A DNA stretch of 64,000 nt from Cliona cf. orientalis (Eukaryota > Porifera > Demospongiae > Clionaida > Clionaidae), in the NCBI GenBank assembly GCA_963930775.1, contig OZ005689.1:16584760-16648759 (forward strand). The letters are read 5' to 3'. The notes beneath the pieces were generated by a model. It was not told where the DNA came from. It did no database searches and worked only from the letters and a program-made list of their open reading frames with translations. A program made the position numbers and the translations under genes. Shown piece after piece: positions 36,190 through 46,803 of the stretch; the stretch's first letter is position 1, and each line of letters starts with the position of its first letter.

Positions 36190-38006
36190 TCTGCCATCGT
36201 AATGAGTCGCGAGGCATGTTGACGTACTGCGTAGGGTGGCGTGGCTACTATTTCGTTCAGCACTTCACACCTAGATCATACTTGTAACAAAATTAGTATA
36301 GAACCCCTACAACTTTGTATCCTCGGTTTAGAACTCTTGCTGCGCTCGGGATTCCTACATAGAGCCCTTTGGTCTTCTAAACCTATAGCTTGAAGCATCC
36401 ATGGAAAGTGCAGTCTAGCAGTGTGGTTCAGTACACAACTCACAGTAAGCAACATCGCGCGTGCGCGTTTGCGATGCAATAACAGGTGTTTTTGAAGTTA
36501 AACGACGTTCTGACAACAGTTCTCCTACCACTTACTTCCATTGAGTAGAAAAGTTCATGGTATATAGAGCACACAAATGTCTCTTCACCACCTTTTGATT
36601 CTTTGATTATGGACTGATGAACCTGCTATGTGGCCTCGCCCCAAACCCTGATGTGATATCATGAATTGATAAACTAAACACCTTTATCTGATCGAACTCG
36701 GCTGGGTACTCTGTACTCTTCTGTAGCTGCCTGATTTGTATACTGTTGTTAGTTGAGCCAGATAAACAAGTGATCCTGCGAGAAACCCCATCTATTCCAC
36801 TGTGTACAACCACACGCCAACGAATGAGACTATGGTGTCCATCCTCTTTTTTGCAGAATACGTACGTCTGGAAATAATTCGGTACCATCTCACGAGTCTT
36901 CTTAAGAGATCAGTTCTAGACGCAAACGAACCGAAATACCCTTGCCTCGTAGATGTCCTAGAATCAACTGCTGACCACGATTGGGACGGTCAGATTGACC
37001 TATTCAATACGTTGTTGCTCGGGCCTGTCATGATTAAGTAATTAATTTTTTTCCCCGACGGTCAGATTGACAGTGCTGTCTAGTTTACCATCACTGATAT
37101 CACTATTTATACCAGCATCTTTATCTCGCCTCCAAATGGTAGATCGGCTGACTTGCAATGCGCCGCGTATCCACAACTTCTTAACAGTTCAACTGCATCA
37201 ACATTAACTATCAGTTTTGGCCTATATACCACGTGCACTGGAATAATCTTGCATACAAGGATACAGTGGAACTGGAGGAACAGGAAGGTGTTGGGATAGA
37301 TCTCGATGCATTAGGGTATACTCTGTTATAAAGGAGCTTCCAGATAGTACCTGCATGCATTCCACAATGACTAGCATCGTCTCAACTTGGTGACTCAGTT
37401 CAATGGGTGCCATAGATTGATAAGCTGAATATTATCATTGAACCTGTATGAGAAATTCTTGTCTAGATTCTAATTAATGTTAAAATGTATAGTATCTCAT
37501 CTGGCGATGATGATTCAGACAGCTGGCTTCGTGATGAAGGGAGAAGGTCAAAGGTCACAACGTAGTGGGTGGAGCCACAGGGTTACTTGCGCGCTTGATA
37601 TTATATTAGTACTCAGGTTGATCCGATCTGATAATCGCAATCGAATGGGTAAGCTTATAAGGTACGTACGGGCGCGGGTTCCCTGAATTTGCGCGGGATG
37701 TACTAAGATTTATTTTTAATGTTTACGTAATAAGTTTTACGTTTGAGCCCTACCGGCCACCATACAGTTCAGGTGGCCGATCCGATCCGATTATTAATCG
37801 CGATTGAATTTGATTTCATGGCCATGACCGATTCAATTATAACCATGTCTTATTACAGTATGGAAATTCTAATATTGGAAATGTCTGACAAATTATTGCA
37901 TTCTATCTTAATTTCATCAATAGTGTTGACAATAATAGATTATTTGTATATCACATGACGAACATAATTATAAGTTTGAATTTATTCATAATTTACTAAA
38001 GAATTA
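36190..38006. other. Intergenic stretch with repeat debris
   Basis: No gene recognised. It holds the partial MITE copy at about 36992-37062 and a short repeat related to CTCTATGTAGAATCCCGA (about 36344-36366, also 18153-18170 and 57485-57500). Two TCGATCCGATC-like blocks around 37619-37800 also recur. Confidence 0.45.
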
Positions 38007-39379
38007 GGGCAAGTGGATTTAGCGGAAACGGACGAAAACGGAAACGAAAACGAACGCGAAAACGAACACGGAAACGAAAACGAAAAAGGAAATGGTCGTC
38101 AAGAAGGTTACAAAATAATGTGGTATAGGTCGACGACCTTGTCAGCTTTATTAGTCCAGAGACTTGTCACAGGCTGCTCATTCGAGCTATATAATATCGT
38201 GGGCTAACATACGCTGAAAATTTGCCTGTCTGGAGTCTGGCAGGACCTTTCTGATCTTTGCATTTAGCCCGGCACAGGTAGCTAGCTTATGTAAATGCTT
38301 TCCAATATTGGGCTGAAAAAGTATGACTTGGCTATGCAGCTATCCTAAAACGGGGCCGTGTGATGTGGAGCACTTGGAGTCTCACATGCACGTTTGCCAA
38401 TCAGTACACTTTTTACCCTAGTCTCGCATTCCATTATCACCCCTATTTGCTAAACAGCACATGTAGTACTGCATGATCAGCTATATAATATTACAGAACC
38501 TTGACCCGATACATAAGATATAATATTATATTTGACCTATCTGGTAGTTCTCTACTGATCTATGCTACATGTATTTAGTTGAAGGTATCTACAAACTCTG
38601 GCCCTGGCCCTGATGACTGTAGGCCAGCCTGAGCCTCATCCCCAGGCCCTATATAGGCTCAGCTTAAAGCTAGGTAGTGGCCAATGACACCAGAGGCACC
38701 AACGACACCAGGAACACCAGGGGCACCGAATGGCACCAGAGACACCAAGGGCACCAATGACACCAGAGACATCAAGGGCACCTAAGGAACCAACAACAAT
38801 AGCTATATATTATTAACTACATAATTTTATGTGTGTAAATGCTGACTTTCCATATTTATGAACTACCAGTAACAACCCTAATTACAATAATTTGCATTAA
38901 ATTTTCAGTTTCAAGATACAACTTACATGAGTTCACTACCAGCATGTTACTATAGTACTTACCCACCCCTGGCTTATCAATTAATATGATTATTAAACAT
39001 CTGACAAATTATATAGACATTCAATTCACTGTCAGATAGCTACCAAATGCAAAGACCAGAAAGGTCCTGCCTAGCCTCGTACCCAGGCCCTTCTTGAAAG
39101 GCCTGGGAACGAGGCTAGGTCCTGCCAGACTCCAGACAGGCAAACTTTCAGCATATGTTGGCCCACGATATAATTTATGTAGCTAGCATGAGCAGCCTGC
39201 CTTGAGCCTGTGACAAGTCTCTGAATGCACCACACTATCTTGCATAATAAAGTAGGCTTACAAGATCGTCGACCTATACCACATTTGGAACCTTCTTGAC
39301 GACCATTTCCTTTTTCGTTTTCGTTTCCGCGTTCGTTTTCGTTTCCGTTTTCGTCCGTTTCCGCTAAATCCACTTGCCC
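38007..39379. mobile_element. Foldback Mutator-like element, 9-bp target duplication
   Basis: 1373 bp flanked by perfect AAAGAATTA repeats (37998-38006 and 39380-39388). The ends start GGGCAAGTGGATTTAGCGG. Inverted arms are about 280-330 bp, each containing a GAAAACGAAACG-type tandem array (38022-38095; mirrored 39302-39360). The centre has a GGCACCAA/GACACCAG minisatellite (about 38690-38790). Nine-base duplications and long arms point to the Mutator superfamily. No transposase, hence non-autonomous. Confidence 0.8.
39072..39117. mobile_element. 46-bp hairpin element with perfect 9-bp duplication
   Basis: TAGCCTCGTACCCAGGCC pairs with GGCCTGGGAACGAGGCTA across a 10-base loop. Flanked by GGTCCTGCC (39063-39071 and 39118-39126). 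Inserted in the right arm of the Mutator-like element; the left arm has the uninterrupted site once (GGCAGGACC near 38239-38247). Confidence 0.9.
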
Positions 39380-39486
39380 AAAGAATTACAAGGAAACTGG
39401 GGATTGCTATATAGTGAAGTGTTGATCAAGATCCAACGGGAAAAATGTCGGCTTCGTTGTTACTGAGTTCCTTAAAAAAGAATGTA

Positions 39487-42400
39487 TTACGATTTATCAT
39501 GCAACTTGGAGTACAGGTCTTTCAGTTTTATCTTTAGTTCGGTAGGTATCTTCATCGGCTGCTTTTTCTCCCAACTGAATGCCAATAGAATCTGCCGTTT
39601 TGTGACCTCTTCTTGGTGTAGCTCCATTTCTCCATTTTTCTTCACCTTTTCTATCTGCCATGCACTCCTATAAGATCCACACCACCATTGTATCTTTATT
39701 ATTGCCAACTGCACCTCCAGCACTTCACCAATTAAGGGTTCATTGAGCCAATAATGATCGCTAACAGCAACAAAATCGCCAGCTTTTAGTTCAGCAGAGT
39801 TAATGATCTTAAAGTTCAAAGTTTTCTCTGAGTCGCCTGAACTTTGCTTCTTCGCTGATGATTCAGATGTGTGTTGCTTTCCTTTATTTGGCTGCTTCCT
39901 ACCACTCTTGCCTACACGAACCTACAAATTGAATAATAATAGCTATAAATACACAGATAGCTATGGTAATTAACCTGATGGCAATAGAAGTTAGCGTCCA
40001 TTTAGCTAATTTAGTGAGTTTGAAATTTCAAAACATGACCGTTAATCTGAGTGCATGACCAGTTGGCTAATAATTAGATAGCTTCTATAGGCTAAGCAAT
40101 TAAGCTATTTTGAAATTTCAAAGCTCTCAAACGTTAAGCAAGCATGGGGCTGTAGCCAGCTAATAATTTTGAAATTTCAAAACTCTCAAAATCTTTAGAA
40201 AATGACTTAATAGGTCAAATACACATACCAACTATTGTAATTAAATTTTGGTTGCATATTTTTGGCTATTCAACTATCATTGTAATAGAACAACTAGCAG
40301 GCACCACTACCCTAGGCTATTCTAAATTGAGCACGACGAGTGCTAAATAATAGCTTCCGGTGACATTTACTCAGTGTTGCCAGGTTGCCAAAGTCCTAAA
40401 TCCAGCCGTCTCATGATGTCACACCCCTTCCAAATGTACGTCCTTGAAAGCCATACTGCAATGATTTGTCACCAGATATCGCATATCCACGGGCAGGTAC
40501 TTCAAGTACTTCTGTCAAGACAGGCAAGGTCAAATAAAATGATATTTCAATAATCATTCGAATAGCGAGAAATCTGTAGATAGCTATAGCTGGTGTGTTG
40601 ATATCCGTCCGTAGTCCAGTAAGGCTTGTTACGACGCAAATGCGATCTGACGCAAATGCGATCTATCAACACTTAGAAAAATTCGACAGGGAAAAAAAAT
40701 CAAAGTGTATGGCAAGATTCGAACCCGTTCTATTCCGTCCCATACATATAAGAGCCCAAGCACTCGGCCACCACCGTTGTTGCTGCCGGCAGCTGTTATT
40801 TCATCTAGTTTATAGACAAATCCTACACAACCCAGTCCCCTCTCACACTAACCTTGCTAATCATTCACAACTCAGCCCCAGACCTCCCAGCCCCTCCGAT
40901 ACTAACCCCGCTAACCATTCGCAACCCATCCCCTGACCTCCCAGCCCCTCCCATCCATATCGTCCAGCGATTGCGGCGGCGTACGTACTGGCGTATCGCG
41001 ACCGGGTCGGGATCGCATTTGCGTCGTACGTAACAAGGCTCGAAATATCCTTAAAATACGGATAAATCCATAGACCTGGCAACACTGTTTACTAGTAATT
41101 ATTACCCATACTTGCTTCCTGTATCTGTATACTGTGTATTGATACCTCAACAACAACAAAATGGCTTAGGGGGCTTGTCCAAAGTCCTTGCAGAAAAATT
41201 AACATCATTATGATGTTAACATTTTACCCCACCCCCCTCTTATCATCCCAGCAGTGTCAAAATTTGCACTTTAATGACTGCTATGTCAAGAACTACGGAG
41301 CTAAAAGTTGTACACATAGCTACAGGCAAGCAAGATACAGTCAAAAGAAGCATAGGTATGCAATGAATCCATGGAGATATAGCTAGCACCATAGAATACA
41401 TATGAATACCAAATATGTAGGCTAAATGGAGCAGAATCAGCTGAAATACTGTGAGGCATGTCTAGACTTACAGTTCAACCACAAGAATGCACAATAGCTA
41501 ACAATTAAAGCTCAAGTCTGCTGACAATGCAGTTGTAAAACGTCATGGACCAAGATCCCCTCCCCCTAACGTCATAATGATGTTAATTTTTCCACAAGGA
41601 TTTTGGACAAGCCCCCTTAATTTAAAATTATCATGGGCATCTAGAGTTTTACATTAATTTTATGAATTAAGCATACCACATGTGTTTTCTTTGTAGACTG
41701 ATGCAGCTGTTGTAGCTGTTCAGATGCATGCTCCACATTTAACTGCACACGAGGATGAGATTTAGTTATATCCAACAGCTCTTCTAATGGCCAGGTTGAA
41801 CAGGCACCGACAATGCAATTTAGGCTACTCTCAGTCTCTTCCAAAAATTGAAGCCACCACTGCCTATCACCCTCTGAAAGAGCATTATACTTGGGAATAT
41901 CGTGACGAAGCTGCTCAATGTCAATCTTTGCTCCACTCGGTTGCACAAGACCAGGAACACCTGCTGGAGTACCCTGTGTTGTAGATAATTATAGTATGTC
42001 AGTATTCTCTGCTATATAGGTACTATATATTCGTATGCATAATGGTACACACATATAGTAACCAGTGAGTGGGGACATTTGGATGAATAGCTCCCCCCGC
42101 CCCCACTCTCCCACACCAGATATATGATCCAGCTCAAGGCCAAAGAATGGTTCAAACTTTATGCTAAAATGGCCCTGACCTGCTCCCTTTAGCATTATTA
42201 TGAGTTTGGAAGTGTCCCAGCCCCTTATAGTCAAAGTCATCATGAATAGCCTTCAGTGCATGCACGAGGGTAACGATAGTTACTCTATGTGCCTATCTAT
42301 TATCGAGCTAGCTAATACTATTATGCAATTGGTATTAACGGCATTCTTGTGGTTTAGCAGGCCCAAATTTGCAACATACAGGCTATTGCTTCACTTCAGT

Positions 42401-45400
42401 AAAAAAGGTCTGTGATGCTTTATTGGATTATTGTACTCTGGACTTAAGAATGCACTAACCTTTAAAAGTACCTCACCAACTCCATCACTCGGTTCCCACC
42501 TATCTCCATTCCATTGCTTATAGTACATCTGAGAGTGACCATCTGACCCTCTAACAAACCGAAATATGTGAGGGTTGGAATGCCCTGTGATAGGTTCGAT
42601 GAACGGAGATAGCCATCCCTTTACGTTGAACATTTTTGGCAACAGAGACAGAGAACGGACATTGTAGTTAGCCTGTTTGCATCCTTCCATTAAGGCTGAA
42701 TAGTATGCATGTGATCAGTGGATATCAGATTTAAAGCTGTAGTAATCTGTTGTTAATTTGTGCTGGCTTAGGTACAGTATACGTAGTAAAATAACACTTA
42801 TGGAATTGTAATTATAGCATCTTTTAGAATATTCAGTGTTTCTGTTCTCTATTAATAATATTAATTCTATCTTCTCTCATGGCTACCATGTGCAGCACAT
42901 ACATGTAGCACATACATGTACAGTGACTGCAAGATTAGTAGGCTAAACATTAGCTAACCTGGCAGAGTTGGTGCATCATGCCGCTGTAACCACTTTCTTA
43001 TGTTTCCAAATAAAGCATCCACATCCTCATGAGTATGCCCTTTCATTAAGAAACCTAGTTGTATCTGCATATGTGTGCATGAGCATATGTGCATAATTAT
43101 GTGTACACAGTGTATGCATATGTGCATGCAAACAACAGCACATTACTGGTGTACATATTCACAGGTGTAGCGCATGCACACACTATAGTCAGACACCTTT
43201 CTCAAAAGACAATACATTATCTTGATAAGGTTAATTAAAGGTAGACAAAAGGATAACAAGGCATATTAAGATATGAGATTTACCGTCTTTTTGTTGATAA
43301 AATTGCCATGCACATGCTAAACTTGTGACGGGATTGTGTAATTAGTAACATGCTCTTTACATGTGCTACAGCCGCACATACATATTGTACCACATACCTC
43401 ATCAAATACCTCGAGCTCAACAAGAAGGAACAGGAACGCAAGTACGTATTGGTTCTTGTTTTCACGGCCACAATTGTCCATCTGAATAAATAGACGAGTA
43501 GGTAGCCTGCCTTCTTGGTTAACAATTTGCTTGAACCGTTCCTGCATGATAACAAAATGATATAAACAATGATGCACTCAGGTCAGAAATTTTGCAGCAT
43601 ATGTACCAAAAGGATGAGAAGTACAACATTCATAGTGAGATTGGGATCATGAGGCCACTGATGAAGATCAAAACAAGCTGCAGCCCAGTGACCATGAACC
43701 AAGACACCTGTTAGATGTGTTCTCAGTTGCCATAAATTGCAAGCAGATTTTTCGACCCTTTTTAGATGTGGTATATTAGTTTTGTTTTGGTCCATACCAT
43801 CAATGATCATCGATACGATGGATGGATCTGTCTCGGCCTTCTCACGTATGGAATGATAGCGTTTCCTTTGATCCCTGCATTAAAGTTTATGCAGTTATGC
43901 ACAATTATCATGAAGCTATAATATATAACCCTAGCTGTAGCTATTGCAATATGCTTACATCTGTAAATCATTATGATCTTTCAATATCTCATCCAGCTCC
44001 TTAAGTTTTTCTTCATTCATCGTCTTTTCTTTCTCACGCTTCACCATGGTGCATATATCGCATTTAGTGAATCGGTTTTCCTACAGTGGAGGTCATGGGC
44101 ATGTACTACTATCAGAATTATTACCTAATAGTATATAGCTAGTTACCTTGGGAATTGTTACTTGACTGAACTGCTCCTCCCAGAGTTTAAAAAAATGAGC
44201 TTTACTTATAATGGACACCTTTCCACGAGATTTCAGCTCTGACAGCATGCGTTGATACACAGAGACCTTGGTGAGGCTGCTGGGCAGATGTATGCCCATC
44301 TGATGAGGCATGTGGTCACCAATGAGGTTAAAGAAGTTATCCATCCACGCACTAGCTTCTGTAGTACGCTAAATAAAAAAAAAGTTTATATAAATGTAAT
44401 TATTAATAATCAGCCATATATACCTGTAGCGGTCGTCTTTGCACTTCATGGTTGATCTTTACCTGTCCCTGGAGAAAGCACTTTTTCATCTCATAAAAAA
44501 AGGACTGACTAATCCCAATTGTTGCAATCCATAATGACTGGCACACATGCTTTCCACACACAAGGTATGATGTTTCTGATTCTCCTGTTTTTATATCTTT
44601 TGAAGACTGCATGTTGAAGTAATCCAAGAGCCACTGTTGCCTCGCTTGCTTTGGCAGCTGGGAGTAGTGATTGTGGTAAATGAAGACATCGGTAGCATGA
44701 ACACCATGCTTTTGTGAAGCACAACATTCTTCGCAGCCATTCATTTTCCAAACAGACATCAGATCCCAACCAATCACTGTATGGGTAAATTGTACCAGTT
44801 TTATGAAGACTGTGCATGCTGTTCAGGGGAGGTGGAATGGGGGGGGGGAGGGGTACTGTATTAATATTATAGTATGATCATTGTATGTACCAGCTCATGG
44901 GTGTCTATTTGACTGACTTTGCTCCCCCAGACTTAGCTAACTACCCTCAGCCACCTCTGCTGTTGATATTAAAACAGTGTAGCTAAATATCATGTACCTG
45001 ATAAGTTTAGACCTGTAGCCAAGAGAGCTGAAGAGGATCCTACACTGCTGGTGGACACAGAGGCATCTGAGCCGAGAGACATGCAACATGGAAGCAAGGA
45101 TTGTTCACTGTCCATCTTTCTCCTTTTAGCTTCTGGCTCATCTAGGTTGATGAATATTAATCAAAGGTGAGATTAAAGTCAATAGGTAAGTTATTTAGCT
45201 ATATAGCATGCATGCGGCTGCCGATGATACAGCTAGTAAACCATGATAGCATATACATGTACCTACCTGCTGATATGGTGAAATTTATCATTCGAGGAGT
45301 ACGTTTGTAAGTCATGTTGCTTGTTGTAGCTATTGGATATTAAATAATCAGTAATAATTATTAATTTCGCTGGTAACTAATTGGATCTATCTAAGTGCAA

Positions 45401-45674
45401 ACTTACATGAGTTGCGTAGAGTTGTATGACATCCTGACAAGGGGACTGGCGTCGATTGTGCTTGGGCCTTTAACTGAGGAGTAATAATTGGCGATGGATT
45501 TATCAAAGAGCACACCCTGGATGCCGCGGGACTAAAGTTGACTTGCACGATACTGGATGCAGGACTGGCACCTTCGAAATCGACAACGTGAACACTCGAT
45601 TCCAGGCTGTCATGATCTATGTCACAGCTGTAGTCTAAGAGAATAACACTAGAATCTCCCGAGTAATTTTGCAT
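39487..45674 (-). CDS. Transposase-derived (DUF7869-like) protein, 885 aa, 12 exons
   Basis: Exons high to low: 45407-45674, 45267-45329, 44998-45141, 44424-44776, 44147-44368, 43959-44080, 43607-43874, 43398-43541, 42959-43064, 42460-42695, 41677-41973, 39487-39921. Phases agree throughout; 886 codons with TAA. The N-terminus is disordered. Residues about 160-275 hold Cys/His pairs (NGCEECCASQKH; ETSYLVCGKHVC). The core carries MIIDGMDQNKTNIPH, HLTGVLVHGHW, QMDNCGRENKNQY and GFLMKGHTHEDVDALFG. These are invariant blocks of a family I recall as DUF7869, whose spaced acidic residues look like an RNase-H-type DDE nuclease. The C-terminus has a Trp-rich small domain (KIQWWCGSYRSAWQIEKVKK). With no lesion across 12 exons and no terminal repeats, it looks domesticated rather than mobile. 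The cellular role is unknown. Confidence 0.8.
40621..41043. mobile_element. MITE with GACGCAAATGCGATC arms, intronic
   Basis: Left GGCTTGTTACGACGCAAATG and right inverse ATTTGCGTCGTACGTAACAA bracket about 420 bp. Inside are a tRNA-like block on the minus strand and a diverged tandem repeat of about 58 bp (CCAGACCTCCCAGCCCCTCC, twice). Confidence 0.6.
40704..40775 (-). repeat. tRNA-derived block with pol III boxes
   Basis: On the minus strand TGGCCGAGTGCTTGGG fits box A of Leu/Ser tRNAs and GGGTTCGAATC fits box B, about 45 bases apart, followed by a T8 run. The acceptor arms do not pair, so this is a SINE head or tRNA relic, not a working tRNA. Confidence 0.6.
41169..41616. mobile_element. 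PIF/Harbinger-type MITE, TTA target
   Basis: About 50-bp inverted ends (GGGGGCTTGTCCAAAGTCCT ... AGGATTTTGGACAAGCCCCC) including AATTAACATCATTATGATGT, flanked by TTA. A 3-bp TWA duplication is the Harbinger hallmark. It lies in the last intron of the DUF7869-like gene. Confidence 0.7.
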
Positions 45675-46075
45675 CGTTCTTGGCTCAGCATCTGCATGGA
45701 ACGTACTTCAGTGAACCTCGTCCCCCACGCGCTCTAATATTATGTATTATTATCTACCCTGCCCCATAATATCTATGCCCCTCCTCCTCTACAATCTATG
45801 GCTAATTGCTCTAGGGGCATGCAGCGCAGCTAGCATGCTAGCAGGAAGTGAATTCGGTATAATACATTAATGAATATTACTAGAAAGATGATAATCATCA
45901 TGCGGGGCGAGCCTTCGCTCATGGCACGATCAGGTGTTACTGTATTAAACATTTAAATTTTAAGTGACTGCAAACTCTACCACCCTTAGGCTACTGTATG
46001 CCATTTAGATGCCACTCTAGCACAGTAGCAGTGCCAATTAAAGCACACAGAACAGTAGTAGTTTCAGGCTCTTGT

Positions 46076-46147
46076 CTGAGATCATGGCACAATTCTTGCC
46101 TATCTAGCCGCGGTTACAGTTCAATTCTTTTTGTGCCATGATCTCAG
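46076..46147. repeat. Hairpin, CTGAGATCATGGCACAA arms
   Basis: Perfect 17-base inverted arms with CAATTCTT also repeated in the loop, within the divergent promoter region. Confidence 0.8.
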
Positions 46148-46309
46148 TACAGTAGTTGGTCAAGCATCCAAACTGGAGCAGTTAGCACAGGCTCTCTGTC
46201 TGATCACAGCATCATTCTTTATATACGTCATTTTAACTATCTCTTACTGCGAGTCTATGGCTCCAACTCAACATGAACAAGTGACTCTGGTCGTATGCTG
46301 CTCAATAGT

Positions 46310-46364
46310 TAGTCTCGTGGAGCCAGACCCCTATGCGCGGGGAGGGTCTGGCTCCGCGAGACTA
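46310..46364. mobile_element. 55-bp hairpin element, 9-bp duplication
   Basis: TAGTCTCGTGGAGCCAGACC pairs with GGTCTGGCTCCGCGAGACTA. Flanks CTCAATAGT and CTCGATAGT differ at one base. Confidence 0.8.
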
Positions 46365-46720
46365 CTCGATAGTGTGCTCAATGAAGCAGTCTTTGAGCCC
46401 ACGCTAGCGCACTGCAGTCAGTCAGCGCGAGCACCATGGCTAACGATTCTGGCGTGCCGAGCCTAGCTTCATTCCTCTGCATAAATGACGACCTTTAGAG
46501 AGGTCACGATCTAACATTAATACGCGCGCTAAATCATTCATAGTGATGATGTAATGCACAAGCATATTGCGCATGCGCTATGAGCACGTGGACGACGTAT
46601 CGCTACATACATACATAGATACATACATACATAGGTACAGCGAATTCGCCATATGTTACTCTTGTATTCGGGGCTCGCTCAGGCTCGCCCCGAATTATTA
46701 GACTTCCGGTGAGTCGAAGG

Positions 46721-46728
46721 TATATAAA
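46721..46728 (+). promoter_or_regulatory. TATA box of the ParB-like gene
   Basis: GGTATATAAAAATTTTC, 83 bp before ATG 46804. Confidence 0.6.
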
Positions 46729-46803
46729 AATTTTCAAATTTTGCTATATACGGCGACTGAAAATTCAAAGCGCTATAATATAGCTAAATACCTCTTGTGT
46801 GTG

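Larger units (their letters stand above)
45675..46803. other. Shared divergent promoter region
   Basis: 1.1 kb between the starts of the DUF7869-like gene (minus) and the ParB-like gene (plus). It holds a 17-bp-arm hairpin (46076-46147), a 55-bp hairpin transposon (46310-46364), an ACATACATAG microsatellite (46608-46636), a GC hairpin (46673-46694) and a TATA box. Confidence 0.6.

Noticed and set aside
40704-40775. Functional tRNA-Leu/Ser gene
   Set aside because: Box A and B fit but the acceptor arms do not pair, so I call it a relic.
41169-41616. piggyBac-type element because of TTAA at the right border
   Set aside because: The left border is CTTA, so only TTA is shared on both sides, which fits PIF/Harbinger rather than piggyBac.
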